A stretch of 64,000 bases of DNA, taken from contig OX638372.1 of the NCBI GenBank assembly GCA_951812925.1, positions 71,503,407-71,567,406 on the forward strand, read 5' to 3'. The notes under the pieces are model-generated. The model ran no database searches and was not told the DNA's origin. It worked only from the letters and a program-made list of their open reading frames with translations. Made by a program: the position numbers and the translations under genes. Positions 22,765 to 34,170 of this stretch are shown here, in pieces. Position 1 is the first letter of the stretch. Each line of letters starts with the position of its first letter. Origin of the DNA: Calliopum simillimum (Eukaryota; Arthropoda; Insecta; Diptera; Lauxaniidae).

Positions 22765-23695
22765 AAAAAAAGAAACACTTTACATTTATGCAGCTTAAAA
22801 AAAAAATCTGAATCTGGCATCAAAATCGGTCTAACACGTTTGGTTTTTGAGATATCCTCAACTCAAAGTTGAAATATCACGATTTGTGAGGTTATATGGA
22901 GGGCACTCGAAACTATTTCTATTGAATGCGTCATATAGTACTATTTTGTGCCTTCAAAATGAGTTATAAATTCATGATACCATTTGAAATGATCGTAACT
23001 TTTTATAAGAAAATCCTTTGATACTATATCATAGCTCATTTTGAAGACAAAAGCCGTGTTCCTTTTGACGCGTATATACAATTGTGTATATTTTTAAATT
23101 GCAATAACTCATGATCAGTGTGTCGCACAATAAAAACTCTAAAGAACTTTTTTATGGAGAATCACGTTCTCTACAAAAACTTTTCATTTTATATTTAAAA
23201 AATTTATCTTTTAGGAGTTATTCTATAAAAACTGGTTAAGCGCCGATAAACGGCAAAAAATTACTTATTTTTAAATAACTTCTAAATAATTATTATTTAT
23301 CTAAATATTATTTTTACACAAAGATCAAAATTATTTATAGAGCATGTGGTTCTCCCTGAAAAAGACCCTTGGACTTTTTATCGTATGACTCACCATTCAT
23401 AAGTTATCGCAACTTGGAAATTACCACAATTTTATATACGCGCCAAAAAAACACGGCTAAAGAATAGAACGAGATGCTGCATAGAAATAATTTAATAGAA
23501 AATAATTTCGTGCATACTCCATATAACCTCCAAGTCATATTTTTTGAATTTTTAGTTAAGGACATCTCAAAAACCGTACGCGATAGACCGATTCGGATTC
23601 AGAACTGGCAAATGTAGTGAAAATTACTATTTTTGATTAGAATTGTTCTATTTTTTAAAAAGAAAACCGCATAAATTTAAAGTGTTGGTTTTCTT
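22765..23695. repeat. Fold-back FB-4 (axis near 23235)
   Basis: AAACACTTTACATTTATGC near 22773 pairs with CGCATAAATTTAAAGTG near 23670. TTTTTGAGATATCCTCAACTC pairs in the reverse sense with TTAAGGACATCTCAAAAACC (each given only in part). The word set includes GAGGTTATATGGAG and CTATTTCTATTGAATG. It is non-coding and related to FB-1. Confidence 0.7.
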
Positions 23696-24527
23696 CAATT
23701 TCGGGATTGCAATTTATAATCCCGAAAATCTCGGGCTCGCCAAAAGGCTCAAAAAGTGGCATCCCTAATACATATATATCGAACAAATTAAAATGGTATA
23801 GACTTGAAAAAAAGGCTTAAAAAAAACTAGTCAAAATGTACGAAAATTTGCCATATTTCGAAAATCATGACTCGGATTTAAAACTTTTGTAAACCAAATT
23901 TGTAGTGAATTAAAATACCATTCATTTGGCACCAATATTTTTAAATTCTATCAAGAGGTTCCGGTTTTCATAAATCCATATCCCGATCTTCCGATTTCTA
24001 TATCTCCGTAAGTTTTTGGAAAACGGAACTAAGAGAAGTTGTTCGTCCCATGAATCTTACATTTTTTGGTATTCTACCGATTATCAACCACCACCACAAA
24101 TAAAAACGGCAAAGGCCTAAGAATATTTTGAAACAAATGAGTTTTTTGGCACGAAAGGAAAATAAAAAATATGTAGCTGTGTTTTAGACGACATTTTATA
24201 TATGCTCGTATAAGCACGTAGAAAAAAGAAAATTCACAATGGAGTCCCTGGTAAAAAAACTATGACCCCCACGTTAGGTTTTCGTAAGGCAAACGAAATT
24301 CGGCAACTGTTCGTTTAGCACTATGACCACCGCATTAGGCGTTTATTAGGCAAACTTAATTTGGGCAAACCCAAAGCCTACTTAACTAGGCGAGTAATAG
24401 GCATTCCTAATTTAGGCTAACCCCATTGCTTCCCAATTAGGGCCTAATGTATTTTTAGGCATGCCTAAGCAAATTTCTAGTCGGGATATGACACTAAAAT
24501 CTTTAATATCCATCCAAGCGTTTCCAA

Positions 24528-24835
24528 CTTATACCGGTACCAACGACGTATATTTTTATCAAGATACACAGTTCGTTACTGTGGTCTGTGGATATTGTTA
24601 ATATTGATAAAATGTTGCTGAAAGCGGACAAACGAAATGTCTAAATACGTTTGTTTTTCGAATTTTGCGTGTTTAATAATAAATTTTCAGTAAATTAAAC
24701 GCAGCGTTGGCATAGCAACATTTTATTCCTCTTTCAGTAGCTTTATTTGTGTCTAACCAAATTGCACAGACCGGCAAATAAGTCAAACGAATAAAATTTG
24801 AATATCTTATTCATATACGTCGTTGCCGGTACTAC
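24528..24835. mobile_element. Small TIR element, TACCGGTACCAACGACGTAT
   Basis: The left TACCGGTACCAACGACGTAT at 24532 is matched by the complement of ATACGTCGTTGCCGGTACTA at the right end, about 300 bp apart. The interior has AACATTTTAT words in inverted positions and no coding frame. It adjoins the CycK-bearing element on the right. Confidence 0.6.
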
Positions 24836-25266
24836 TAAAATAACTTTTCACTTCATATTTTTATTTTTCAACTTTTTGTTGCCAACTTTTGATTTTTAAA
24901 ATCCACTACAATGATTAAAAAGTAATTTTTTAATTAAAAAAGCAAATCATTATCTTAATTTTAAAAAATTTTATTCAAATGCAATTGCTTGTTTATCTTT
25001 TGTTTTTAAGTTAGATGTTAAAATCTAGTGGGAAATGGAAAGAAATGTCAACGATATTGGCAAAACAGCGTTGCCACATGATTTTTTTTTTTTGCGCAAA
25101 ATTTTTTTTAACATACCGCTTAACTGAGTAGACGTGTTTTTAATCGCCTCCCACAAATTTTTATAAAATAGTCGAGTTTTGTAATTTAAATTTATTTTTG
25201 CACGTATTAAATAGTCGGAGTTGGCCACTTTAATTAAAGCAAGTTGCAAATTCAAGGCAATATTTC
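24836..25266. other. Intron leading into LINE-1, with one minisatellite unit
   Basis: At 25037-25097 the text AATGTCAACGATATTGGC ... ACAGCGTTGCCACATGAT ... TTGCGCAAAAT is one unit of the minisatellite found again at 38370-38560. The remaining sequence shows no gene. The 5' boundary of LINE-1 is uncertain and lies between about 25100 and 25270. Confidence 0.5.
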
Positions 25267-25304
25267 AGTCTTCTTTCGACTGTCTTAAGCTTCGGTCACG
25301 TAAT

Positions 25305-26362
25305 ATGTCGCTTCGATCTAGATGTTTAATTTGCAGTAGATCTATTGCAAAAGAACTCGCTTTGTCGTGTAACAAATGTAATGGTCGGGCTCATAACTCT
25401 TGTCTTAATGTTGACGAAAATTTTCTCGCGTTTCTAAAAAATAATCAAAACTTTGTTTTAATTGCAATGAGTGCATAAATATTTCAACGAGTTTGAATGC
25501 CACTGTGTTGCAGTTGGTTGCGGAGGTGCGTGAGCTAAAAACTTTATTTTCTGAGTCTGCTCTTCTTCCTAAAAAGAAAAACAAAAAAAATCATAACAAC
25601 TCAACGGTGTCAATCAAACAAAATGCTGTTGCTGTGAGTGCAAATTTGTCATTGCATGGTTCGAACGAACTCGCCTTCGAATGCAGCTTCGTCATCTGGT
25701 GTTTTACATGCTCCTACTGTTGGTGTTGTTGTGGATAATGAGAGTAATACTAATTCTTCTAATTCCTTATGTTCTGATGGTGTTGTTGCTGCTGATACTA
25801 ATGCCGCTACTGCTGTTTCTCTTTCTTCTTTGAATGTGGGGGATGCTGCTGATAGTGATGCTGATGTTTTGAACTCTTCTTTGATTTCTGATGAGAATAT
25901 TCCTAATGCTCTTAATGATGTTGAACCTCTTAAGCCCAATATTATTAATATTTTGAATGCTGATTCCGTAGCCAATGAGAATGCTGAGACTTAGTGGACA
26001 GAAGTTTCTAATAAAAAACGTAAGAAGCGGTCATTTGTTGTTGGACAAAATGTTAATGCTGAGCTCGCGGTTGTTGATCGTTTGAAATGGGTTCATGTCG
26101 CTTCGTTTAAACCTTCGGTTTCTGAAGACGATTTGATTCAATATGTAGCTAAAAGTACTCCCATAGCAAGCAGTGATATCACTTGTAGTAAATTGATCAA
26201 AAAAGATGCCCCACAGGATACACTTAAATACGTCAATTTCAAACTTGCTGTTCCTTCGTTGCTCTATAATGAAATCTTAAAACCTGCTGTTTGGCCTCGC
26301 GGTGTTAGAGTAAAAGATTTTCAGTTTTTTCAGAAAGGAGGCAACCAAAAACAAACGCAGTA
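25305..26362 (+). pseudogene. LINE-1 ORF1 (PHD-like zinc finger protein)
   Basis: The N-terminus MSLRSRCLICSRSIAK with SCNKCNGRAHNSCLNV and, after a one-base deletion near 25466, CNECI forms a Cys4-His-Cys3 PHD-type finger. Such fingers are known from CR1-like ORF1 proteins. A Lys-rich hinge and a long Ser/Asp/Asn-rich linker follow. The C-terminal block WVHVASFKPSVSEDDLIQY ... AVWPRGVRVKDFQFF ends at a TAG (26360). Breaks include the deletion, a shift near 25650-25720 and a TAG at 25992. The protein would bind the element's RNA or DNA in an intact copy; here it is dead. Confidence 0.75.
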
Positions 26363-26390
26363 GCGAAGTCTTCATCTGATCTAGCAACTG

Positions 26391-29300
26391 ATGCATTAAA
26401 AGTGTACTACCAAAATGTATCTGGGCTGAGGACTAAGTCCGTTTCTATTTTTGCTGCTTCTTCCCGTTGTGACTACGACGTTATTATTCTGACTGAAACC
26501 TGGCTAAATGATAAATTTTTTAGTGAAGAGTTTTTTGATTCACGTCTATATTCCATTCATCGCAAGGATCGTGGTGCAGTTGCCACACGTTGTCATCGTG
26601 GTGGAGGAGTTTTGATAGCTGTTAGTAGGAGATTATCATCAACAACTGTGTCCCTAAAAAATTCTGATGAGCTACTCGATCAGATATGTGTTTTAATTAA
26701 TGGGTTGCCCGAGTCAACGTACATCGCTGTTTCGTACATTCCGCCGAACAGTAATTTGGATTTATATAAATCACACGAGGATAATATATCCAGTTTATAT
26801 GATTCTTTGTCCACCGAAAAGTGTCAAATTATGGTCTTTGGTGATTTTAATTTGTCTGGAGTTACGTGGTCTCAGATCCATGATGTTAATTATCTTTCTG
26901 CATCTAATGTTACAAGTGCAATTGAATTGTATGTTATAGATAGTTTTTTGGCGCTTGGTTTAATCCAAATTAATAATTGCTTCAATAGTATAAATAGATT
27001 ATTGGATTTAGTTTTTACTTCTAATAATATCAATTATAATATTCACGAATCAGCTTTTACGCTTTCCCCAGCTAGTGTGCATCATGTACCTTTAGAGTTC
27101 GAATTTTAATTTTATAAATTTCTTTTTCTTCCTAAAATTTCAAAATTGTATCATTTAATTTTAATTTGTGTGACTTTAATGTAGTAAATCGTGCCATTTG
27201 TCGCATTGACTGGGACAGTGAGTTTCAAAACCTAGACACTTTGTCGTGTTTTAACGTTTTTAAACTTTTAATTGGTAACATTTGCCGTCAATACATTCCC
27301 AAGGTTAAGGAATGTGTATATAAGTTGCCATGGTATAACAGAGGGCTAAAAAAATTAAAAAATTTACGTACAAAATTTTATAAGCAGTTTTTGAGTACCA
27401 ATCTGGACATTCATTTTCTTAAATATAGGCATTATATGCGTGAGTTTAATTTTTTGGAGAAATACCTTTATAGACAATATCTGAATAAGTTTGAAGTGAA
27501 TATTAAGAAAAATTCTAAGTCTTTTCGGACGTACGTGAAATCTTAAAAAGGCTGTTCGAGCATTCCTTCGTCTATGTTTTTGGATGATAAACTTTCAAAT
27601 GATGCTTTGTCTACTGCTAACCTTTTTGCCGAATATTTCAGGTCCAATTTCGAATTGCCATTTAATTCCACCACCGGAGTTTCAGAAAATGTTGGTCCGG
27701 CGGTAGATTTTGGATCCCTCAGCTTAAGCGAAAGTGATGTTTTAAAGGGTATTCAATGTCTTAAAGCTTCAACTCAGGTTGATTCGGATGGCATTAGTGC
27801 ATTTTTTATCAAAAACTGTGCGGAACATTTATTGTATCCGCTAAAAGAAATTTTTAATAGCTCTTTGAGTTCCGGGATTTTTCTTGATTGTTGGAAAGTA
27901 GCATTTATCACACCGATACATAAATCTGGCTGTAAAAATAATATAGCTAACTATAGGCCCATTTCTAAGTTAGATGTTATCCCCAAACTTATGGAGTGTA
28001 TTGTTAAAGAAAAACTTTTCTTTGCAGTTAAAAATACCATCTCTCCATATCAGCATGGCTTTGTTTCTGGCCGCTCAACTATTTCCAACTTGTTATTGTT
28101 TTCGGAGTATTGTTTATCAGCTTTTTAATTAGGTTACCACCTTTATTGTTGAAAAAATGTCAAGTATTGGGTCTACATTCGACCTTTTTGAAGTGGCTGG
28201 AATCGTACTTATTTAACCGTAAATGCTTTGTTGTATTTGATCAGGTTAAATCTGTAGCTTTTTATGCAACATCTGGCGTCCCACAAGGCAGTATTTTGGG
28301 CCCCTTGTTGTTTATTATTTTTATAAATAATATCACGTCCATTTTTGTTCATTGTAAGTGTCTTCTTTATGCTGATGACCTTAAGATCTTCCTTAAAATA
28401 AGGAATGGATATGATATAGATCTTCTTCAGAGTGAAGTTAATAAACTCTATGATTGGTGTATTAAAAACCGTCTCTTTCTAAATCTAAATAAATGTGTTT
28501 TTATGTCTCCACGACAGAGATGGGCACAGCTAGTTACTTTTGTAACTTGATACATTTTTGTTACTTGTTACTTTTGTATCAAGTTTCAAAAAATTTTTTA
28601 GTTACTTGTTACTTTTGTATCAGTATCAAAAAAAAGATTTTGTTACTTGATACAAAAGTAACAAGTAACTAAAAAAAATTTTGATACTTGATACAAAAGT
28701 AACAAGTAACTAAAAAATTTTTGATACTTGTTACAAAAGTAGCAATCTCATGAGTAACTATTGTTATTGATACATTTATGTATAAATTTACATTTTTAAT
28801 GGTTTTCAGGACTGCCAACTGTTATTTATTTTTATTTTGGTTAAATGGAACTTTTTTAAGTTTAATTAAAAAAAATGAATTTAGGTCTTGAAGTTCTTAG
28901 ATAAGCTTTTTAAAAAATCCAACATATATTTTTAGGGTTGCCACCTGGTTATTTTCTGGAATTTTGCTAAAATCATACTTTTTGTGACTTAATTCAAATT
29001 TTTACCTTAGGACACGCTCAGATAAATTTTTTTAAAATTATACAAAAACTTTTAGGGTTGCTTCCTGATTTTTTTTTTGTAAATTTTGCTTAAGCCATAT
29101 ATGTATTTAGAAAAAAAATTTAATTTTAGTCTTAAAACGCTTAGATAAACATTTAAAAATCAAGCACATTTTTGGGGTAACCACCTGGTTTTTTAATAAA
29201 ATCAAAATTTTCTTCCAAAAAATTCCTTAAAACACCATTTTCTCTCTATAAATTAACATATAAGGTCCAAAAACAACGAAACAAAAATTTAGGGTTGCTA

Positions 29301-31812
29301 ATTAGGGTTGCCATACGTTTTTTCGCAAAGTTGCCTTTCTTTGTTAACTTTCTTTATCGAAAAGTTATAGGATCGACCCAAAAACACATTGTAATTTTTT
29401 TAGGGTTGCCACCTGGTTTTTTTAATAAAATCAAAATTTTCTTCCAAAAAAATTCCTTAAAACACCTATAAATTAACATATTGGGTCCAAAAACAACGAA
29501 ACAAAAATTAGGGTTGCCATATTAGGGTTGCCATATTAGGGTTGCCATACGTTTTTTCGCAAAATTACCTTTCTTTATTAACTTTCTTTATAGAAAAGTT
29601 ATAGGATCGACCCAAAAACCCATACTAAATTTTTAGCGTTGCCACCTGGTTTTTTTAATAAAATCAAAATTTTCTTCCAAAAAATTCCTTAAAACACCAT
29701 TTTCTCTCTATAAATTAACATATTGGGTCCAAAAACAACGAAACAAAAATTTAGGGTTGCCATATTAGGGTTGCCTGACGTTTTTTCGCAAAATTGCCTC
29801 TCTTCGTCAACTTTCTTTATTGAAATGTTATAGGATCGACCCAAAAACCCATTGTAAATTTTTTTAGGGTTGCCACCTGGTTTTTTTAAAAAAAATCAAA
29901 ATGTTCTTCCAAAAAATTACTGAATCAACATTTTCTCTCTACAAATTAACATCTTGAGTAAAAAACAACGAAAAAAAAATTTAGGGTTGCCATATGTTTT
30001 CTTCTGTTATTTTTAGACCCACTGTGTCAATTTATAAAGTGAAAACGTTGATTTAAGGAATTTTTTGGAAGAAAATTTTGATTTTATTAAAAAAAAACAG
30101 GTGGCAACCCTAAAAAAATTACAATGGGTTTTTGGGTCGATCCTATAACTTTTCAATAAAGAAAGTTGTCAGAGAAAGGCAATTTTGCGAAAAAACGTCT
30201 GGCAACCCTAATATGGCAACCCCAAATTTTTGTTTCGTTGTTTTTGGACCCAATATGTTAATTTATAGAGAGAAAATGGTGTTTTAAAGAATTTTTTGGA
30301 AGAAAATTTTGATTTTATTAAAAAAAACCAGGTGGCAACCCTAAAAATTTAGTATGGGTTTTTGGGTCGATCCTATAACTTTTCGATAAAGAAAGTTAGC
30401 AAAGAAAGATAATTTTGCGAAAAAACGTATGGCAACCCTAATATGGCAACCCTAAATTTTTGTTTCGTTTTTTTTGGACCCAATATGTTAATTTATAGAG
30501 AGAAAATGGTGTTTTAAGGAATTTTTTGGAAGAAAATTTTGATTTTATTAAAAAAACCAGGTGGTTACCTCAAAAATGTGCTTGATTTTTAAATGTTTAT
30601 CTAAGCGTTTTAAGACTAAAACTAAATTTTTTTTCTAAATACATATATGGCTTAAGCAAAATTGAAAAAAAAAAATCAGGTGGCAACCCTAAAAGTTTTT
30701 GTATAATTTTAAAAAAATTTATCTGAGCGTGTCCTAAAGTAAAAATTTGAATTAAGTCACAAAAAGTATGATTTTAGCAAAATTCCAGAAAACAACCAGG
30801 TGGCAACCCTAAAAATATATGTTGGATGTTTTAAAAAGCTTATCTAAGAACTTCAAGACCTAAATTAATTTTTTTAATTAAACTTAAAAAAGTTCCATTT
30901 AACCAATATAAAAATAAATAACGGTTGGCAGTCCTGAAAACCATTCAAAATGTAAATTTATACATATATGTATGTATCAATAACAATAGTTACTCATGAG
31001 ATTGCTACTTTTGTAATAAGTATCAAAAATTTTTTAGTTACTTGTTACTTTTGTATCAAGTATCAACAATTTTTTTAGTTACTTGTTACTTTTGTATCAA
31101 GTAACAAAATTTTTTTTTTGATACTGATACAAAAGTAACAAGTAACTAAAAAAATTTTTGATACTTGATACAAAAGTAACAAAGTATCAGTAACAAAAAG
31201 TTACAATTTTGCCCATCTCTGCTTCACGATCAAACTCTCTATTTTCCTCTTCTTATTCCATTTCAAATACTACTTTACTGCCTGTTTCTCAGTTTAAAGA
31301 TTTGGGTGTTGTATTTGATGTGAATTTTACTTTTCGTGCCCATTTGGATTATTTTATACCTAAAGCTTATGCGATCCAAATCAGATCCATACACTCTTAA
31401 ATTTCTATTCACTAGTCTTGTTCGTTCGAGGCTAGAATATGCTTCGGTTATATGGAATCCATATTATGCATGTCATAATTTTGGCCTTGAGAGAGTACAG
31501 AAATCATTCACAAGATTTGCGTTGCGTACTGTTAATTTCCTTGAGATCCCGTCATATAATGCTCGTTGCCTTTTGATTGGTTTGAAAACGTTGGGAAACA
31601 GGAGAAATGTCTTGTCGTTACTTTTTTTGTTTGACATTGTGTCTGGTAGTATTGATTGCTCAGAATTGCTTAATTTGATACATTTTGATGTTCCTCAAAG
31701 AGCCCTTAGGAATACAGAACCTTTTTATTTAAGTACTTTTCGCACAAACTATGCTGCCAATGCTCCTATCGTCAGATCACTAAGAATGTTTAATAATATA
31801 AGTCGTAATTGA
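26391..31812 (+). pseudogene. LINE-1 ORF2 (APE endonuclease and reverse transcriptase), interrupted
   Basis: The endonuclease domain occupies 26402-27109: YYQNVSGLRTK, LTETWLND (catalytic Glu), VFGDFNLSGVTW (Asp/Asn) and a terminal SVHHVP. Reverse transcriptase blocks follow: NYRPISKLDVIPKLMEC, QHGFVSGRS, GVPQGSILGPLLF and LLYADDLKIF. The segment with the first catalytic Asp (normally DFSKAFD) is lost between 28100 and 28160. Further breaks are stops or shifts at 27109, 27546 and 28127. The hAT insertion at 28515-31221 lies between MSPR and SNSLFSSS. Removing it and one target copy restores the frame exactly. The tail 31336-31812 includes SLVRSRLEYASVIWNP, the conserved C-terminal motif. It is inactive. 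Confidence 0.85.
28515..31221. mobile_element. 2.7 kb hAT-type fold-back element inserted in LINE-1
   Basis: The ends are CAGAGATGGGCA at 28515 and its complement ending 31221. The flanking 8-mers CTCCACGA (28507-28514) and CTTCACGA (31222-31229) differ at one site: an 8 bp target duplication as made by hAT transposases. Outer arms are arrays of GTTACTTTTGTATCAAG words. Inner arms contain a unit of about 232 bp (AGGGTTGCCACCTGGTTTTT, ATTTTCTTCCAAAAAATTCC, GTTATAGGATCGACCC), repeated 3-4 times on the left (from about 29170) and 2-3 times reversed on the right (30060-30570). The axis is near 29990. There is no transposase frame. Confidence 0.88.
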
Positions 31813-32661
31813 GGGGGTTAGAAGCAAAGGGGTACAAGTGACAAATTACGAAAAATTGAGTTAAGTATGAGAATAGGTAGTGGAAGCTTTGCTTTATATA
31901 TGAAACAAACATTACCTAAGCTTTTGAGTTCATACGCCTCTATAGAGCCTCATTAAGGTAAGCCAGTTCACAAAATTATAGTTTTGCTTTAAACAAAATT
32001 CAAAAAAATTTTTTTCTTGTAAATAAGAAGCAAAGTTAGCGCAGCGTAACATCTAACATAGGTTAAGAAAAAATTAAATACCACAATTTTAAGAATCCTT
32101 GACAAATTCCCTTTTTAAGGTATTTTTTAAAATTTTTCTAGAGGTCTGTTTATAAAAGTTATTAGTCTACCGCACTTGTACCCCTTTGCTTCTAAACGAG
32201 TTTAAAATATTGAATAAAATATTTTCGTTTTGAAATGAAAAGTAACGAATGCGGTAGGCTTTCAGTAAAATACTAATAACTTTTAAAAGCGGACCTCTAT
32301 AAAAATTTTAAAAAATACCTTTAACAGAGAACATTTTAAGGATTCTTAGAGTTATGGTACTTAGTTTTTTCTTCGGCTATGTTAGTTGCTACACGGTGCT
32401 AACTTTACTCCATTTTTACTACAAAAAAAAAAATTTGAGTTAAATGGTGTAGGCTTTCACTTAAATACTAATAACTTTTAAAGGGGGACTCATAGAAAAA
32501 ATTTGAAAACAACATTAGATGGAGCATACTTAAATGTTATTTGACGTGCAATATTTTATTTTTTAACTCACTCTGCAATTTATGAAGCAACGTTAACTTT
32601 AACTTTATTTTACTCAAAATTTACTTTTTGTTACTTGTACCCCTTTGCTTCTAACCCCCTC
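31811..32661. mobile_element. 0.85 kb TIR element (GAGGGGGTTAGAAGC) in the LINE-1 3' end
   Basis: GAGGGGGTTAGAAGCAAAGG at 31811 is matched by the complement of GCTTCTAACCCCCTC ending 32661. AATT lies on each side (31807-31810 and 32662-32665). The terminal word TTGTACCCCTTTGCTTCTAA occurs again internally near 32174, so the element has sub-terminal copies of its end. Words such as ACTAATAACTTTTAAA occur in opposite orientations. It is non-coding. It lies immediately after the ORF2 stop of LINE-1. Confidence 0.75.
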
Positions 32662-32918
32662 AATTGTAATTTAGATTTTTCTTTATCAAAGAATGAAATG
32701 AGATCTACTTTAAATCGTATATTTTAAATTGCATTGTAATTATTTTCTAGTCTGTAAGAATTTATGTTCATAGACTTGATAAAGAATTAAAGAATTAAAT
32801 TCTTTAAAAACAATAAAAGAAAAAAAACAATAAATCAACACAAATTTTTAGCGCGCTTTTCTTCGACGATTCAATTTCATCCGTTCTCCGTTTTCAACTG
32901 TGAGTCATCGGTATTAAG

Positions 32919-33898
32919 ATGTCTGGTGTACCAAAAGCTGCTAGTGCTGAAAAAAATATGAAATTAAGATCGCAAACACAAGTAAGCTCAGAGAGTGCAT
33001 CAAGTATCTCTTCACCACAGCTTAAGAGCACTCCTGCCTCTATGACTGCTGCTTCCTCCGCGCCAGTGCTACCTCTCTCAGCTAATGGTTTGGCATTGGA
33101 ACTTGGTAAGCATACAAATGCAATTCTGACTCAACTTACGAGTGAGATTAACAAGCTGCGGGACAACTTGATGCAACAAATCGTGGAGATGGAGAGCAAA
33201 TTTACGGTTTCACTCAATACTTTGCAATCACGTATTGAGCAATTGGAGCTGCAATCAGTTGAGAACTCTGAGCTGCATTGTAATGAAATCACCACATTGA
33301 ATGAAGAAGTTTCTTGCCTGCGAGAGAGATGTGATGCTCTTGAGAGAAGTAACCTCGCAACTGATGCCATTATTAACGGAGTACCAGAGCTGCAAAATGA
33401 TAACCCTACAATGATTTATCTAAATCTTTGTAAAACTATTGAGTGTAAGCCACCGGTATTAAAATCTGTTTTTCGTACTCAAAAATCTAGTGCAACTTCT
33501 GATCCGGCAATTGTTTTAAAATTTCAAACACCACAAGAACGTAATCAGGTCCTAAAAGCAATTTCAGAGTTTCAAAAAGAACATAAGAGACAACTCTGTC
33601 TTAAAGATGTTGGCTTCGATTCGCTCACAAAGTTCCATGTTTATGAGAGCCTTACAAAATATAATCGCTATCTATTTTATAATTCAATGAGATTAAAGCG
33701 TCGTGGACACCTGTTGGGTGTGTTTTTGTGAAGCAGTACAAAGGTGGAGAAATTTATAAAATAGATAATGTATCAATGCTCTCCCCATTTGAAACTTCAG
33801 GGGAAAATGGAACTTCAGGGGAAAATGAAACTTCAGAGGAAAATGCGGATGGGAGTAATGCAAGACAAAATGATCATGTTGAGGAGGATGAGCAGTAA
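32919..33898 (+). pseudogene. LINE-2 ORF1 (coiled-coil RNA-binding protein), one frameshift
   Basis: A Ser-rich N-terminus (residues 1-55) precedes a coiled coil of about 80 residues (SEINKLRDNLMQQIVEMESK ... EEVSCLRERCDALERS). An RRM-like region begins DAIINGVPEL and contains RTQKSSATSDPAIVLKFQTP. This is the layout of ORF1 proteins that trimerise and coat LINE RNA. The first frame stops at 33729-33731. Reading one base over continues GCVFVKQYKGGEIYKIDNV and a repeated SGENGTSGENETSEEN acidic tail to a TAA at 33896-33898. That is a single-base indel near 33718. Confidence 0.8.
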
Positions 33899-34150
33899 TC
33901 TGTATTTTATTTATTTATTTAATTATTTATTTTTAATTTTTTTATATTTATTTATTTTTCTTTTTTTCCTTTTTCAATTTTTTCTTTTCTTTTTTCCTCT
34001 ATTTCAATTTTCTTTTTTTATTATTCTTTTATTTCTTTCCTTTTTTTTTTCTATTATTTTTTTTTTTTTTTTTTCTTCTTCTCACTTTTTCTTTTGTTCA
34101 AGAGATTTTCTCACTTGTTTGTGTTGTATTACCATTATTTTTGCTACCTT
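33899..34150. repeat. Polypyrimidine tract between LINE-2 ORF1 and ORF2
   Basis: About 210 bases are almost pure T with scattered C and short TTTA runs, on the coding strand. This is a long homopyrimidine spacer in the transcript between two reading frames. The open frame through it is low complexity and not a gene. Confidence 0.7.
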
Positions 34151-34170
34151 TTTTTTGAATGTGTAGTATA

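Larger units (their letters stand above)
19908..24487. mobile_element. 4.6 kb inverted-repeat-bounded element carrying a cyclin K copy
   Basis: The left terminus ATCCCGACTAGAAA at 19908 is matched by TTTCTAGTCGGGAT ending 24487. The next 250 bp at each side are unusual for the region. They are GC-richer and studded with GCCTAA/TTAGGC words in both orientations (19930-20180 and 24260-24470), as in sub-terminal transposase-binding repeats. No transposase is recognisable inside. The cargo is an intron-containing CycK copy plus smaller palindromes. No clean target duplication is visible. The alternative is two independent solo ends flanking a CycK duplication. Confidence 0.55.
25267..32815 (+). 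mobile_element. LINE-1 of this window: CR1/Jockey-type retrotransposon, broken
   Basis: It comprises a leader, ORF1 (25305-26362), ORF2 with endonuclease and reverse transcriptase (26391-31812), and a 3' end with AAAGAATTAAAGAATTAAAT-type short repeats near 32785-32805. It is interrupted by a 2.7 kb hAT fold-back (28515-31221) and a 0.85 kb TIR element (31811-32661). Without these it is about 4.0 kb. It lacks an RNase H domain. It precedes a second LINE in the same orientation by only about 100 bp. Confidence 0.8.

Noticed and set aside
19908..24487. Processed (retroposed) cyclin K pseudogene
   Set aside because: Two short GT-AG introns are retained in phase and there is no poly-A tail or short direct repeats, so RNA-mediated copying is not supported.
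25649..25975. 108-codon minus-strand frame within LINE-1 ORF1
   Set aside because: Antisense shadow of the Ser/Asp/Asn-rich ORF1 linker.
28515..31221. Possible CRISPR-like array from regularly spaced GTTACTTTTGTATCAAG words
   Set aside because: Units are palindromic arm repeats of an insect transposon with hAT ends; no unique spacers and no cas genes.
34092..34166. Hydrophobic frame spanning 33768-34166 that looks like membrane segments
   Set aside because: It is the polypyrimidine tract translated as Phe/Leu/Ile; low complexity.
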